NCBI RefSeq assembly: GCF_018614095.1
Contig: NZ_JAGGOY010000066.1
Span: 1 to 41,974, forward strand
DNA length: 41,974 nucleotides
From: Streptomyces sp. ISL-87
Lineage (GTDB): Bacteria > Actinomycetota > Actinomycetes > Streptomycetales > Streptomycetaceae
Direction of reading: 5' to 3'
The notes below the pieces were generated by a model that saw only the letters and a program-made list of their open reading frames with translations, did no database searches and had not been told where the DNA came from. Every line of letters starts with the position of its first letter. Position 1 is the first letter of the stretch. Positions 24,978-32,776 of the stretch are shown here, piece after piece. A program made the position numbers and the translations under genes.

Positions 24978-25460
24978 ATGTCGGACAGCATCAGCCCCGC
25001 CACAGGTGAGAGCCGGCCGGGCGGCGCGGGCAAGTCTTTGCAGGGCCACAGCGGCGTCGGGGCCCCGCCTGAGACGCGGGGGCGGACCATCATCGCCGAC
25101 AGCGTGGTCGAGAAGATCGTAGGGATGGCCACCCGAGAGGTACCTGGCATCCACAGCCTTGGGGCCGGAATGACCCGCGCTTTGGGTGCGGTCAAGGACA
25201 AGGTTCCGGGCGGACGTCCCAGTGTGAGCCGGGGCGTGAAAGTCGAGGTGGGCGAACGGCAGACGGCCGTGGACTTGGACGTGGTAGTGGAGTACGGCGT
25301 GTCCATCGTCGACGTTGCCGGCGACGTCCGCACCAACGTCATCACGGCCGTGGAACGCATGACCGGTCTGGAAGTCGTCGAGGTGAACATCGCCGTCGAC
25401 GACGTTCACCTCCCCGATGAGGAGGAGGAAGGCGAGGAGAGCGAGAGCCGCGTCCAGTGA
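24978..25460 (+). CDS. Asp23/Gls24 family envelope stress protein
   Basis: 160 residues, ATG 24978 after GGAGG. The domain is complete: GRTIIADSVVEKIVGMATREVPGIHSL, a VSRGVKVEVGERQTAVDLDVVVEYGVSI strand pair, VAGDVRTNVITAVERMTGLEVVEVNIAVDDVHL, then an acidic tail DEEEEGEESES. Asp23 of Staphylococcus is attached to the membrane by AmaP and its loss raises envelope stress. It is the first gene of the right-hand operon. Confidence 0.9.
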   Translation: MSDSISPATGESRPGGAGKSLQGHSGVGAPPETRGRTIIADSVVEKIVGMATREVPGIHSLGAGMTRALGAVKDKVPGGRPSVSRGVKVEVGERQTAVDLDVVVEYGVSIVDVAGDVRTNVITAVERMTGLEVVEVNIAVDDVHLPDEEEEGEESESRVQ

Positions 25461-25533
25461 CGTGGCGCAGCCTGTCCGCCCGCGTTCCGCCGCCGGGCAG
25501 GAGACCGATCGACGTGAAATTCAGGTGAGTGAA

Positions 25534-25713
25534 ATGAGCGCAGCGATGGTGGGCCTGCTGTCCGGAATGGCCTTGGGCTTCGCCGCCTTCTTCGGCGGGT
25601 TCTGGGCCTTCCTGCTCGTGGCAGTCCTGGGCACGGTGGGCTTGGTGGTCGGCCTCATGGTGCAGGGTGACCTCGAGATGTCCGACTTCAAGCGCTCTCG
25701 GGACCGGCAGTGA
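25534..25713 (+). CDS. DUF2273-type small membrane protein
   Basis: 59 residues, with two hydrophobic segments (LLSGMALGFAAFFGGFW and LLVAVLGTVGLVVGLMV) and a basic C-terminus FKRSRDRQ. Small DUF2273 proteins are regular members of Asp23/AmaP operons. The ATG at 25534 is preferred; a GTG three codons upstream is possible. Its stop overlaps the GTG of the next gene. Confidence 0.72.
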   Translation: MSAAMVGLLSGMALGFAAFFGGFWAFLLVAVLGTVGLVVGLMVQGDLEMSDFKRSRDRQ

Positions 25714-26108
25714 CCTCGCAGCCTGCCGCTGCTCTGCCCCAGGGACCCGCGGGCGCCACGCGGGCGCTGCCACCGGCGGCCGAGCGTGGCGCGACGGTCA
25801 TCCCGGACAAGGTGGTGGCCCGTATTGCGGCCCGCGCCGCACGCGAGGCCCTGCACAGGCAAGCAGGAACGTCACACATGAATCTGGCCGCTCCGCGCGC
25901 CTCCGTGGCTGTCGCCGGTGGATCCGCACGGCTGGGCCTGACCCTGGACCTGCCCTACCCGGCAGAGCTCGCCGGTGCCGCCCGCCAGCTGCAGCACTAC
26001 GTCGGTGAGCGCGTCGCCGAGCTGACCGGCATGAAGGTCAGCGAAGTCACGGTGACCATCGAGCACCTGGTGCCTGCCTCAGGCGGCGAACGCAGACGTG
26101 TGCAGTGA
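25710..26108 (+). CDS. Asp23/Gls24 family protein, second copy in operon
   Basis: 132 residues from a GTG that overlaps the preceding stop (GTGA). The core is TVIPDKVVARIAARAAREAL, AVAGGSARLGLTLDLPYPAELAGAARQLQHYVGERVAELTGMKVSEVTVTIEHL. The short N-terminus is Ala/Pro-rich. The sequence differs clearly from the first copy, so the two probably form a hetero-assembly. Confidence 0.82.
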   Translation: MTSQPAAALPQGPAGATRALPPAAERGATVIPDKVVARIAARAAREALHRQAGTSHMNLAAPRASVAVAGGSARLGLTLDLPYPAELAGAARQLQHYVGERVAELTGMKVSEVTVTIEHLVPASGGERRRVQ

Positions 26109-26144
26109 CCTCGCCGGGCAACCGCATCGGGAAGGAGAGCCGGT

Positions 26145-26828
26145 ATGACACGGGACCAAGACCCTGCAGCCGAGAGAGAGCAGCCCACCGCCACCGACAA
26201 GGCCGCCTCCCGCATGACGGGCCTCCTGGCCAAGCAGCCTTCCGATACCCCGCAAAGGGGGTACGGCAACGACGCGGGTGGCGGCCTGCGCCCTTCGCGC
26301 CGCCCGTGGTCCGCACGCCGGATACCTGCCGCGCTCATAGCCCTGGTCATCGGGGCGGCGGCCGCGATCTTGCTGTTCGACGTCGTCAGGGTCCGCGCGG
26401 GCAACGTCGCCGCCGCATGGCGCACACGCCTGGCCGACGAACTGGCTACCCGCCCCCTGGATGACATCTGGATACAGGTGGGAGCGGCCGTCCTCACCGT
26501 CGTCGGCCTCTGGCTGATCATCCTGGCACTGACCCCCGGCCTGCGCCATCAGCTGCCCCTCAAATCGCCCGATGACCAGGTACAGGCCCTGCTGGACCGC
26601 GACGCCGCCGCTCTCTTGCTGCGCGACGCCGCCATGCGCGTGCCCGGCGTCAGTGGCGCCAGGATCCGGGTGGGCCGGAACCGCATCACGGCGCGCGCGG
26701 AGGTCCGCTTCCGCGCCCCAGACGACGTCAGGGCTGATCTCCTGACCGCGCTGCTCGAGCAACGCGATCGGCTCGCCCTTGCCCGCCCGCCACGGCTAGC
26801 CATTCGGGTACGCCCGGCCCGCAAGTGA
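26145..26828 (+). CDS. DUF6286-type membrane protein
   Basis: 227 residues, ATG 26145 after AAGGAGA. A polar N-terminus of about 60 residues precedes two membrane helices (IPAALIALVIGAAAAILLF and VGAAVLTVVGLWLIILAL). A soluble C-terminal domain follows with ALLLRDAAMRVPGVSGARIRVGRNRITARAEVRF, an Asp23-like alpha/beta pattern. It is regularly placed between Asp23 and AmaP in Streptomyces. It probably presents an Asp23-like domain at the cytoplasmic face. The DUF number is from memory. Confidence 0.68.
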   Translation: MTRDQDPAAEREQPTATDKAASRMTGLLAKQPSDTPQRGYGNDAGGGLRPSRRPWSARRIPAALIALVIGAAAAILLFDVVRVRAGNVAAAWRTRLADELATRPLDDIWIQVGAAVLTVVGLWLIILALTPGLRHQLPLKSPDDQVQALLDRDAAALLLRDAAMRVPGVSGARIRVGRNRITARAEVRFRAPDDVRADLLTALLEQRDRLALARPPRLAIRVRPARK

Positions 26829-26857
26829 CTCACCGGGGAGAACAGGAGACGGATCCG

Positions 26858-27463
26858 ATGAAGAGGAAATCCGCAGTCAACCGGGTTCTGCTGGCGGTGA
26901 CGGGCATCGTCTTGTTCGGCACAGGTCTGCTGATTCTGGCGGGTGGCTTCGACCTGTACCGGCGGTGGAACCTGACGCCTCCCGAGGGCTGGCCGCTGAG
27001 CACCCCGAACGCCGTTTTGCTCGGCGCCGCCGACCGCACCCGCTGGACGGACGAGAGCTGGTGGTGGCCCGTGGTCATCGCCGCCCTGGTCATCGTCGTT
27101 CTGCTCGCACTGTGGTGGCTGCTGGCGCAGCTGCGTCGCACGCACCCCGGCCACATACCCGTCGGAGGAACACCCGCAGCGGACGGGGTGGAACTGCGCG
27201 AGCAGGCCCTCAGCGACGCCCTGGCCGCCGACGTCCGTGATCAGCCCGGCGTGCAGCAGGCACGGGTGCGGATGACCGGCCCCGTCGGCCACCCGGAAGC
27301 ACGCATCGGCCTCACCCTCACCCCCGGCAGCGAGCCCGGCCCCGTACTGCAGGAACTGTGCGACGGCCCCTTGCCACGCGCACGCCAGTCCACCGGCCGG
27401 CCCCGCCTCTCCGCTCAGGCTCGCCTGCGGGTCACCCGGCACAAGCCGCACCGTGCCCAATAG
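26858..27463 (+). CDS. AmaP-like alkaline shock membrane anchor protein
   Basis: 201 residues from the ATG at 26858, eight bases after ACAGGAGA. Two membrane helices (about 8-28 LLAVTGIVLFGTGLLILAGG and about 73-95 VVIAALVIVVLLALWWLLAQL) flank a short outer loop, and the C-terminal cytoplasmic domain has DVRDQPGVQQARVRMTG and ARIGLTLTPG. This fits AmaP, which tethers Asp23 to the membrane in Firmicutes. It ends the operon. Confidence 0.75.
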   Translation: MKRKSAVNRVLLAVTGIVLFGTGLLILAGGFDLYRRWNLTPPEGWPLSTPNAVLLGAADRTRWTDESWWWPVVIAALVIVVLLALWWLLAQLRRTHPGHIPVGGTPAADGVELREQALSDALAADVRDQPGVQQARVRMTGPVGHPEARIGLTLTPGSEPGPVLQELCDGPLPRARQSTGRPRLSAQARLRVTRHKPHRAQ

Positions 27464-27500
27464 CGGCGTCACAGCTTCCCGGGTAGCTGGCACCACACCC

Positions 27501-27905
27501 TCAAAGTCCCGGTCGCAAGACACAGCATGCGGCCGAAGCGAATCCGCACGCGGCTTCCGGCCGCGATCGGCAGAACTGTTTCCTCTCCGGGTGGGCGACT
27601 GCCCACCAGGGCGGGCATGCCGTGTGGTGGGCCGGCAGCGCACTGACGCCGGAACCCGGATCTCTGGGCAGTACCGGCGGGATGTTCTGCCAGGTGCCGT
27701 CGGTGCTCCACAGGCGAAGGCGTTCGGCGCAGCGGTGCCAGGGCCCGTAGCGGGTGGGCAGATCGTGCCAGCGGCGGCCGCCGGTCTGCTGCCACAGGAT
27801 GCCGTTGACGATGGCCCGGTAGTCAGGCCCCCCGGGCCCGCAGCGGGGAACAAGGGGGCGGACAGCGTCCCATTCGTGGTCATCGAGATCGTCGGATTCG
27901 TTCAT
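27501..27905 (-). pseudogene. IS5/DUF4096-type transposase N-terminal fragment
   Basis: The first 70 residues of the frame (27905 to about 27690) match the N-terminal DUF4096 domain of IS5-family transposases: DLDDHEWDAVRPLVPRCGPG, YRAIVNGILWQQTGGRRWHDLPTRYGPW. The remainder of the frame is unrelated, and the DDE domain is absent. The ATG at 27905 is good. No terminal inverted repeats are visible. Confidence 0.7.
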
Positions 27906-28030
27906 ACCGCTTCAACGATCCTTCCTTCATACCGGGCACGTACCGGCTGACGCATAGAGCTCGTATCAGGATCTTGCTGAAGTGGCCTGGTCGGCCGTGA
28001 CCGGTGTGAGGATTCGGCCGTTCGTGATGT

Positions 28031-28140
28031 GTGAGTACTCGGCCGTGGATCGTGGACGACGACTTGTGGGCGCTGATCGAGCCGCTGTTGCCGCCTTGGC
28101 CGGAGCGGTCGCCGGGGCCGACTATGCCTCTGCCTCGCGC
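28031..28140 (+). pseudogene. Second IS transposase N-terminal fragment
   Basis: From GTG 28031 the frame reads MSTRPWIVDDDLWALIEPLLPPWPERSPGP, the start of another IS5-family transposase. It breaks off near 28140, exactly where similarity to the leader copy 1 begins. The 28145 junction therefore joins an IS end to the leader promoter region. Confidence 0.72.
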
Positions 28141-28163
28141 ACGGAAATCTGTTGCGGCCGGAG

Positions 28164-28192
28164 TAGACATTGGGCGGTGGTGTGGCTATGGT
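28164..28192 (+). promoter_or_regulatory. Sigma-70 type promoter of leader, copy 2
   Basis: TAGACA (28164-28169), 17 bases, TATGGT (28187-28192). It is identical in boxes and spacing to the copy 1 promoter, although the sequence immediately upstream is an IS fragment here. Confidence 0.6.
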
Positions 28193-28810
28193 TTCTCTCG
28201 TAGCCGAGATCAAGCAAGGCCCGGCAGAGATGAACTGCCAGGCAGCAGTACAGGCAGTTCGCAGGACGGTGCGGTGGTGGAGTTTCGAAGCCAGGGTTGT
28301 TGCAGGGCGGCGACGGGACTGACGATCGGACCGGGTGGCCCGCAGTGATCAGGGGCCGCCGTGAGCAGTACCGCAGTAGCAGTTCAGTAGGTGCAGTTCG
28401 CAGTACCAGCAGTGCGGTTGTCAGTGGTTCCTCGGTAAAGGCGTCGGCTGCGGGCGCGCGTGCCGGGAGGTTCGGCAGTGGGGTTCTAAGCCAGAGCAGA
28501 TGCAGGACGGGCGACGGGGCTGGCTGCCGAAGAGTGGCGCTGTTCGAGGCCACCAGCAGTACGCAGTACCAGCAGTACGCAGTTCCCGCTTGGTAAGTAG
28601 TTCATCCAGAGGGAAAGAACGGAGGAGTTGAGCGCCATCAGGATCGCCCGGGTGGAAGTCTTGAGCCCGGGTACCGCAGGACATCGATAGCGAGGTGGTC
28701 TCCGGTCAAGCAACCGCGATCCCCGCACCCCCGGCAGCATCTCGGTCGGGTCTGCGGAAACAGAAGGCCGACGCAGTACCAGGGTCGGCAGATGGTGTAG
28801 CAGTTCCTTC

Positions 28811-28843
28811 GGGGCCCTGGTGCCGGTATGGCACCAGGGCCCC
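28811..28843 (+). terminator. Perfect 14-bp hairpin before MerR gene, copy 2 (attenuator candidate)
   Basis: GGGGCCCTGGTGCC (28811-28824) pairs exactly with 28830-28843 around GGTAT. Relative to copy 1 the eighth pair has changed from G-C to T-A on both arms, and the loop differs in length and sequence. This compensated change supports selection for the fold. Confidence 0.65.
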
Positions 28844-28868
28844 TCCACGCGTTCCACAGAGAGGTGCA

Positions 28869-29204
28869 ATGACAGCAGACGACTCGTTCGGACGTCTCGA
28901 TGACGACGACTACCCCGCCTACACCATGGGCCGGGCCGCCGAGATGCTCGGCACCACCCAGGGCTTCCTCCGAGCCATCGGCGAAGCCCGCCTCATCACC
29001 CCGCTCCGCTCCGAGGGCGGCCACCGCCGCTACTCCCGCTACCAACTGCGCATCGCAGCCCGCGCGCGCGAGCTCGTCGACCAAGGCACCCCCATCGAGG
29101 CTGCATGCCGCATCATCATCCTCGAAGACCAGCTCGAAGAAGCCCAGCGCATCAACGCCGAATACCGCCGCGCCGCCGAATCGGCAAATCCGCCCGTGGC
29201 CTGA
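28869..29204 (+). CDS. Small MerR-type helix-turn-helix regulator, copy 2
   Basis: 111 residues, paralogous to the protein at 4398-4730 along its full length. The HTH YTMGRAAEMLGTTQGFLRAIGEARLITPLR and wing GGHRRYSRYQLRIAARARELVDQGTP are nearly identical; the tail EEAQRINAEYRRAAES and the last dozen residues differ. There is no effector domain. The ATG follows GAGAGG five bases away. The conserved DNA-contact region implies that both proteins bind the same site, so they could cross-regulate. Confidence 0.82.
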   Translation: MTADDSFGRLDDDDYPAYTMGRAAEMLGTTQGFLRAIGEARLITPLRSEGGHRRYSRYQLRIAARARELVDQGTPIEAACRIIILEDQLEEAQRINAEYRRAAESANPPVA

Positions 29205-29213
29205 AGCAGTGCG

Positions 29214-29232
29214 CCCGCCGGGTACCGGCGGG
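29214..29232 (+). terminator. Hairpin after MerR copy 2
   Basis: CCCGCCGG and CCGGCGGG flank GTA, ten bases after the stop. No T-tract. Confidence 0.55.
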
Positions 29233-29444
29233 TCCCCGCACACCCATGTCGGGGTGTGACGCGCGGGTCGTTTCCTATGGTGACAGCGTGTGCGGACGTG
29301 TAACGTCTGCGTCAGCTGTCATGGTTCGGAAGTTCCCCTTCGCCCACGTCTTCGGCGTGGGCGTTCTGCTGTGCTGTGCCGCAGGAACCAGGGCGATCAC
29401 CTCCGCCTTCCGCACATTGCGGGGGCGTACATCGGCTGGAAGGC

Positions 29445-29861
29445 ATGAGAAATCCGGAACTCGTACGGAACTTCTGGCTCTACGAGTACGCGCCCGAGGT
29501 CCTCGACACCGAGGCACGGCGGTACCCGCCGGTCGGGAAGATGGCCGCCGCCCTCGGCGGGACCGTCAGTGTGCGGCCCGTGCCGATCCCGTTGGACTGC
29601 ACCGACGGCTTCAACGAGGCCTAGTACGGACGCCCCGAGATGCTGCTGAACCCCGCTGCCCGCCAGGCCTGTTCAGCCTGGAGCTTCGTCGATGACAGTG
29701 TGCGCGAGCGGTTCACCGCCCGGCTGAGCGCCGACCTGGACTCCGGCGCCTGGGACGAGCGATTCGGCCACCTGCGCGGCCGGCCGCTGTACGAGGGCTC
29801 GCTGGTCATCGTACGGGCGACACCGGGACAGGAAGAGGAAGAGGAAAAGGAAGAGGGATAG
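29445..29861 (+). pseudogene. Methyltransferase C-terminal remnant with in-frame stop
   Basis: The frame reads LVRNFWLYEYAPEVLDTEARRYPP, then VRPVPIPLDCTDGFNEA, a TAG at 29622-29624, and continues in the same frame as YGRPEMLLNPAARQACSAWSF, DDSVRERFTARLSADLDSGAWDERFGHLRG, LYEGSLVIVRATPG. This is the C-terminal half of a class I SAM methyltransferase family in which FNEAYYGRPE is expected, so TAC became TAG. The SAM-binding N-terminal half is missing. The gene ends in a purine run encoding EEEEEKEEG. Confidence 0.7.
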
Positions 29862-29899
29862 GGAGAAGAGGGATAGGAAGAGGCGGAGGCGGGCGGGCC

Positions 29900-30523
29900 T
29901 CAGGCCCGTACGAGGAGCATGCCGCCCATCGTGACCATGGTGGTGGCGACGAGGCCGTCCAGGACCCGCCAGGCCGACGGGCGTGCGAGCAGGCCGCTGA
30001 GCAGGCGGGCGCCGTAGCCCAGGGTGCCGAACCAGGTGAGGCTGGCCAGGGCGGCCCCGGCGCCGAAGGCCCAGCGCAGGTCGCCGCGGTCGGCGGCCAG
30101 GGACCCGAGCAGCAGCACGGTGTCCAGGTAGACGTGCGGGTTGAGCCAGGTCATGGCCAGGCAGGTCAGCACGGCCCGGCGGCCGGAGCCGGGGGCGCGG
30201 CCCTCGGTGGTGAGGGCCGCGCCGGGGGTGGGGCGCAGCACCCGGCGCGCCGCGAGGACCCCGTAGGAGATGAGGAAGACGCCCCCGGCGATTCCCACCG
30301 CGGTCAGCGCGGCGGGCCAGGCGGTGACGACGGCGCCGACACCGGCCACGCCGAGCACGATGAGGGCCGCGTCCGACACGGCGCAGATGGCGACCACCGC
30401 GAGGACGGCATGGCGGCGCGCGCCCTGCCGCAGGACGAAGGCGTTCTGCGCGCCGATGGCGACGATGAGGGAGAGTCCGGTGCCGAAGCCGGCGAGGGCC
30501 GCCGCGATGATGCCGTTGTTCAT
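29900..30523 (-). CDS. lysE: LysE/ArgO-type amino-acid exporter
   Basis: 207 residues with six hydrophobic helices. The first helix carries the LysE signature GFGTGLSLIVAIGAQNAFVLRQG, and a central TWLNPHVYLDTVLLLG is also typical. It exports basic amino acids (Lys/Arg) across the inner membrane. It diverges from a LysR-type regulator with 69 bases between starts, the classic lysE-lysG arrangement. Symbol by family; substrate (Lys or Arg) cannot be told. Confidence 0.9.
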   Translation of the reverse strand: MNNGIIAAALAGFGTGLSLIVAIGAQNAFVLRQGARRHAVLAVVAICAVSDAALIVLGVAGVGAVVTAWPAALTAVGIAGGVFLISYGVLAARRVLRPTPGAALTTEGRAPGSGRRAVLTCLAMTWLNPHVYLDTVLLLGSLAADRGDLRWAFGAGAALASLTWFGTLGYGARLLSGLLARPSAWRVLDGLVATTMVTMGGMLLVRA

Positions 30524-30592
30524 GAAAGCGACCGTAGGCGCGGGCCCGTCGACAGTACAGCTAAAGATTTTTACGTACCATTAGCGCTTGTG
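30524..30592. promoter_or_regulatory. Divergent lysE-lysG control region
   Basis: The 69-base gap contains the AT-rich stretch CTAAAGATTTTTACGTACC, unusual for this genome. It is the expected place for the LysG operator and both promoters. I cannot delimit the T-N11-A site with certainty. Confidence 0.5.
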
Positions 30593-31501
30593 ATGGATGA
30601 GCTTCCACTGGACCAGGTGCGGACACTGCTCGCGGTGGTGGACGAGGGCACCTTCGACGCGGCCGCCGCCGCCCTGCATGTCACGCCGTCAGCCGTCAGC
30701 CAGCGGGTCAAGGCGCTGGAGCAGCGCACCGGGCGGGTGCTGCTGATGCGGACGAAGCCGGTGCGGACCACCGAGTCCGGACAGGTGGTGGTCCGGTTCG
30801 CGCGCCAGCTGGCCCGGCTGGAGCGCGACGCGCGGGCCGAGCTGGGCATGGGGATGGCGGAGGGGCTGGGTCCGGTGCGGCTGCCGATCGCGGTGAACGC
30901 GGACTCGCTGGCCACTTGGTTCCTGCCGGCGCTGACCCGGGTGCCGCAGGATCCGCCCGTCTGCTTCGAACTGCACCGCGAGGACGAGTCCCATACGACG
31001 GCGCTGCTGCGGGAGGGCCAGGTGATGGCGGCGGTCACCTCCTCGCCGGATCCGGTGGCGGGGTGCACCGTACGGGGGCTGGGGCTGGCGCGGTACCTGC
31101 CGGTGGCCAGCCCCGGTTTCGCCGCCCGTCATCTGACGGGAGAGCCGGCGCGGGATCTGCGGGAGGCGCCGGTGATCGTGTTCGACCGCCGGGACGAGCT
31201 CCAGGACACCTTCGTGCGGGCGCTGGCGGGGGAGGGCGCGGCGGCCTCGCCGACGCGCCACCACGTGCCGACCTCGGAGGGGTTCCGCGATGCGGTGGCC
31301 GCCGGGCTGGGGTGGGGGCTGGTGCCGGAACCGCAGGCCGCGCCGCTGCTGCGGTCGGGGGAACTGGTGCTGCTGGAGCCGCGGCGGCCGATGGACGTGC
31401 CGTTGTACTGGCAGCAGTGGAAGCTCGACTCGCCGGCGCTGTCGACGGTCGCCGAGGTGATCGCGCAGGCCGCGGCGCAAGCGCTGCGACCGGCGGGCTG
31501 A
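30593..31501 (+). CDS. lysG: LysR-type regulator of the LysG/ArgP group
   Basis: 302 residues. The N-terminal winged HTH is LDQVRTLLAVVDEGTFDAAAAALHVTPSAVSQRVKALEQRTGRVLL, followed by the two-lobed effector domain with LPIAVNADSLATWFLPAL and GFRDAVAAGLGWGLVPE. LysG proteins activate lysE when intracellular Lys, Arg or His is high. The ATG at 30593 (or GTG 30590) has no clear Shine-Dalgarno sequence and may be leaderless. The divergent exporter supports the assignment. Confidence 0.88.
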   Translation: MDELPLDQVRTLLAVVDEGTFDAAAAALHVTPSAVSQRVKALEQRTGRVLLMRTKPVRTTESGQVVVRFARQLARLERDARAELGMGMAEGLGPVRLPIAVNADSLATWFLPALTRVPQDPPVCFELHREDESHTTALLREGQVMAAVTSSPDPVAGCTVRGLGLARYLPVASPGFAARHLTGEPARDLREAPVIVFDRRDELQDTFVRALAGEGAAASPTRHHVPTSEGFRDAVAAGLGWGLVPEPQAAPLLRSGELVLLEPRRPMDVPLYWQQWKLDSPALSTVAEVIAQAAAQALRPAG

Positions 31502-31523
31502 GCCCCTCCACTAGGCTGCCGCC

Positions 31524-31916
31524 ATGGAGTCCTACACGATCGGCCAGGCGGCACGGCTACTCGGCGTGAGCGTCGACACGGCCCGGCGCTGGGCGGACGC
31601 CGAGCGGTTCCCCACGTACCGGGAGGGCACCCGGCGGATGATCCAGGGCCCCGACCTGGCCGCGTTCTGCGTGCAGGCCGCACAGGAGGGCAGCGATGGC
31701 GAGGAGGCCCCGTACACCTCGGCGCGCAACGCCTTCCCGGGCATCGTCACCGCCGTGAAGCTCGGCACGGTCGACGCACAGGTCGAGATCCAGGCCGGCC
31801 CGCACCGCATCGTGTCCCTGCTGACGCGCGAGGCGGTCGAGGAACTGGGGCTCGAGGTGGGGGCGCAGGCGACGGCCCGCGTGAAGTCGACCAGCGTGTT
31901 CGTCGACCGGGCCTGA
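31524..31916 (+). CDS. HTH-TOBE (molybdate-binding type) protein
   Basis: 130 residues: an N-terminal excisionase/MerR-like HTH (YTIGQAARLLGVSVDTARRWADAERFPTYREGTRRMI) joined to one TOBE domain (SARNAFPGIVTAVKLGTVDAQVEIQAGPHRIVSLLTREAVEELGLEVGAQATARVKSTSVFV). TOBE domains bind molybdate or tungstate, so this is likely a small molybdate-responsive regulator or storage protein. It starts 22 bases after lysG. No modABC genes are in the window. Confidence 0.85.
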   Translation: MESYTIGQAARLLGVSVDTARRWADAERFPTYREGTRRMIQGPDLAAFCVQAAQEGSDGEEAPYTSARNAFPGIVTAVKLGTVDAQVEIQAGPHRIVSLLTREAVEELGLEVGAQATARVKSTSVFVDRA

Positions 31917-32008
31917 GAGCGCACCGCCGGTCCGACGCTGGATCGGCGAGGTCCTCGTCGGACAGCATGAGCATGGTGCCGTCCGGAGCCCCGTAGCCCC
32001 GCGATCGG

Positions 32009-32602
32009 CTATCGCGTCGCGGACTTGAGCCGGCCGGCCGCCTCGCGGGCCGCGTCGATCGCCCCGGCGCGGACGGCCTCCCGGTCGGTGTCGGCGCGCT
32101 TGTAGCTGAGGTAGACGACCACGTTGCTGCGCCGGAAGACGACCTGGGCCCTGATCTCCGCGCGGCCTTCGGGCGCGGAGAACCGGATGAACGCCTCGTC
32201 CCCGACACCGGGGACGTCCGCCACCGTGTCCTTCTCCCAGCCCAGCAGGTTGGTGCGCTCCCTGCGCACCTCGGCGTGGGAAACCTTCTCGTTGGAGCGC
32301 AGGGCCAGCAGGTGGATGCCGGCCCCGGACGGGCGCTCGGCGCGCGGGGCGGCCCAGGTGCAGGACGAGGTATCGGCGCGGCCGCCGTACGAGGTGGGCG
32401 CCAGGCGGTGCACGGTCTCCGGGGTGAGCAACTCGCAGTACACCGGGTCGGCCTTGAAGTCCCCCGGGTGCGAACGCTCCCAGGACTTGCGCATGGCGAG
32501 CGCCGAGCCGGCCACGATGACCACGGCGGCCAGGACGAGCGCGATGAGCCCCGCGATCATCTTGCGGCGGCTGGGCGCGGGCGGTTCGGGGAGTGTGGTC
32601 AC
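32009..32602 (-). CDS. Membrane-anchored DUF3558-like protein
   Basis: 197 residues. A short cytoplasmic N-terminus and one membrane helix (MIAGLIALVLAAVVIVAGSALAM) precede an outer domain with VYCELLTPETVHRLAP, SSCTWAAP and VADVPGVGDEAFIRFS. These match the DUF3558-like pattern of actinobacterial surface proteins: two Cys and GVGDEA. The function is unknown. The gene converges with the HTH-TOBE gene and diverges from the DM13 gene. Confidence 0.68.
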   Translation of the reverse strand: MTTLPEPPAPSRRKMIAGLIALVLAAVVIVAGSALAMRKSWERSHPGDFKADPVYCELLTPETVHRLAPTSYGGRADTSSCTWAAPRAERPSGAGIHLLALRSNEKVSHAEVRRERTNLLGWEKDTVADVPGVGDEAFIRFSAPEGRAEIRAQVVFRRSNVVVYLSYKRADTDREAVRAGAIDAAREAAGRLKSATR

Positions 32603-32776
32603 CGGCGCAGCATAGGGGTTGTGGCCGCCGACCGGACCCGCGCGGCCGTGCCCGTCGCGGATCGGCGCAAGGGCGTAAGGGTTTCGTCACCAGCCGAGGG
32701 GTACGGGGATGCGGCCGCGCGCGGTTGGATGGGTGGAGCCGGCGCGGCCGGTGCACGTACGTGGAAGGGGATGGTT

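Larger units (their letters stand above)
28145..28868 (+). ncRNA. Long GCAGT-rich leader of MerR gene, copy 2
   Basis: It aligns with the leader at 3599-4397 from the promoter to the hairpin. GCAGT occurs 16 times on this strand, ACTGC once. Conserved blocks include TTCTAAGCCAGAGCAG, GGCGACGGGGCTGGCTGCCG, CAGCAGTACGCAGTTCCCG, CGCAGGACATCGATAG and CAGATGGTGTAGCAGTTCC (the last differs by one base in copy 1). Indels between the copies are not multiples of three, and the only shared peptide is QYQQYAVP at a frame end, so coding is unlikely. Compared with copy 1 the middle GCAGTAC tract is shorter. Confidence 0.6.

Noticed and set aside
29834..29895. Purine-rich GGAAGAGG tract as a regulatory repeat
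   Set aside because: It is irregular, lies at the end of a broken gene and has no partner elsewhere in the window.
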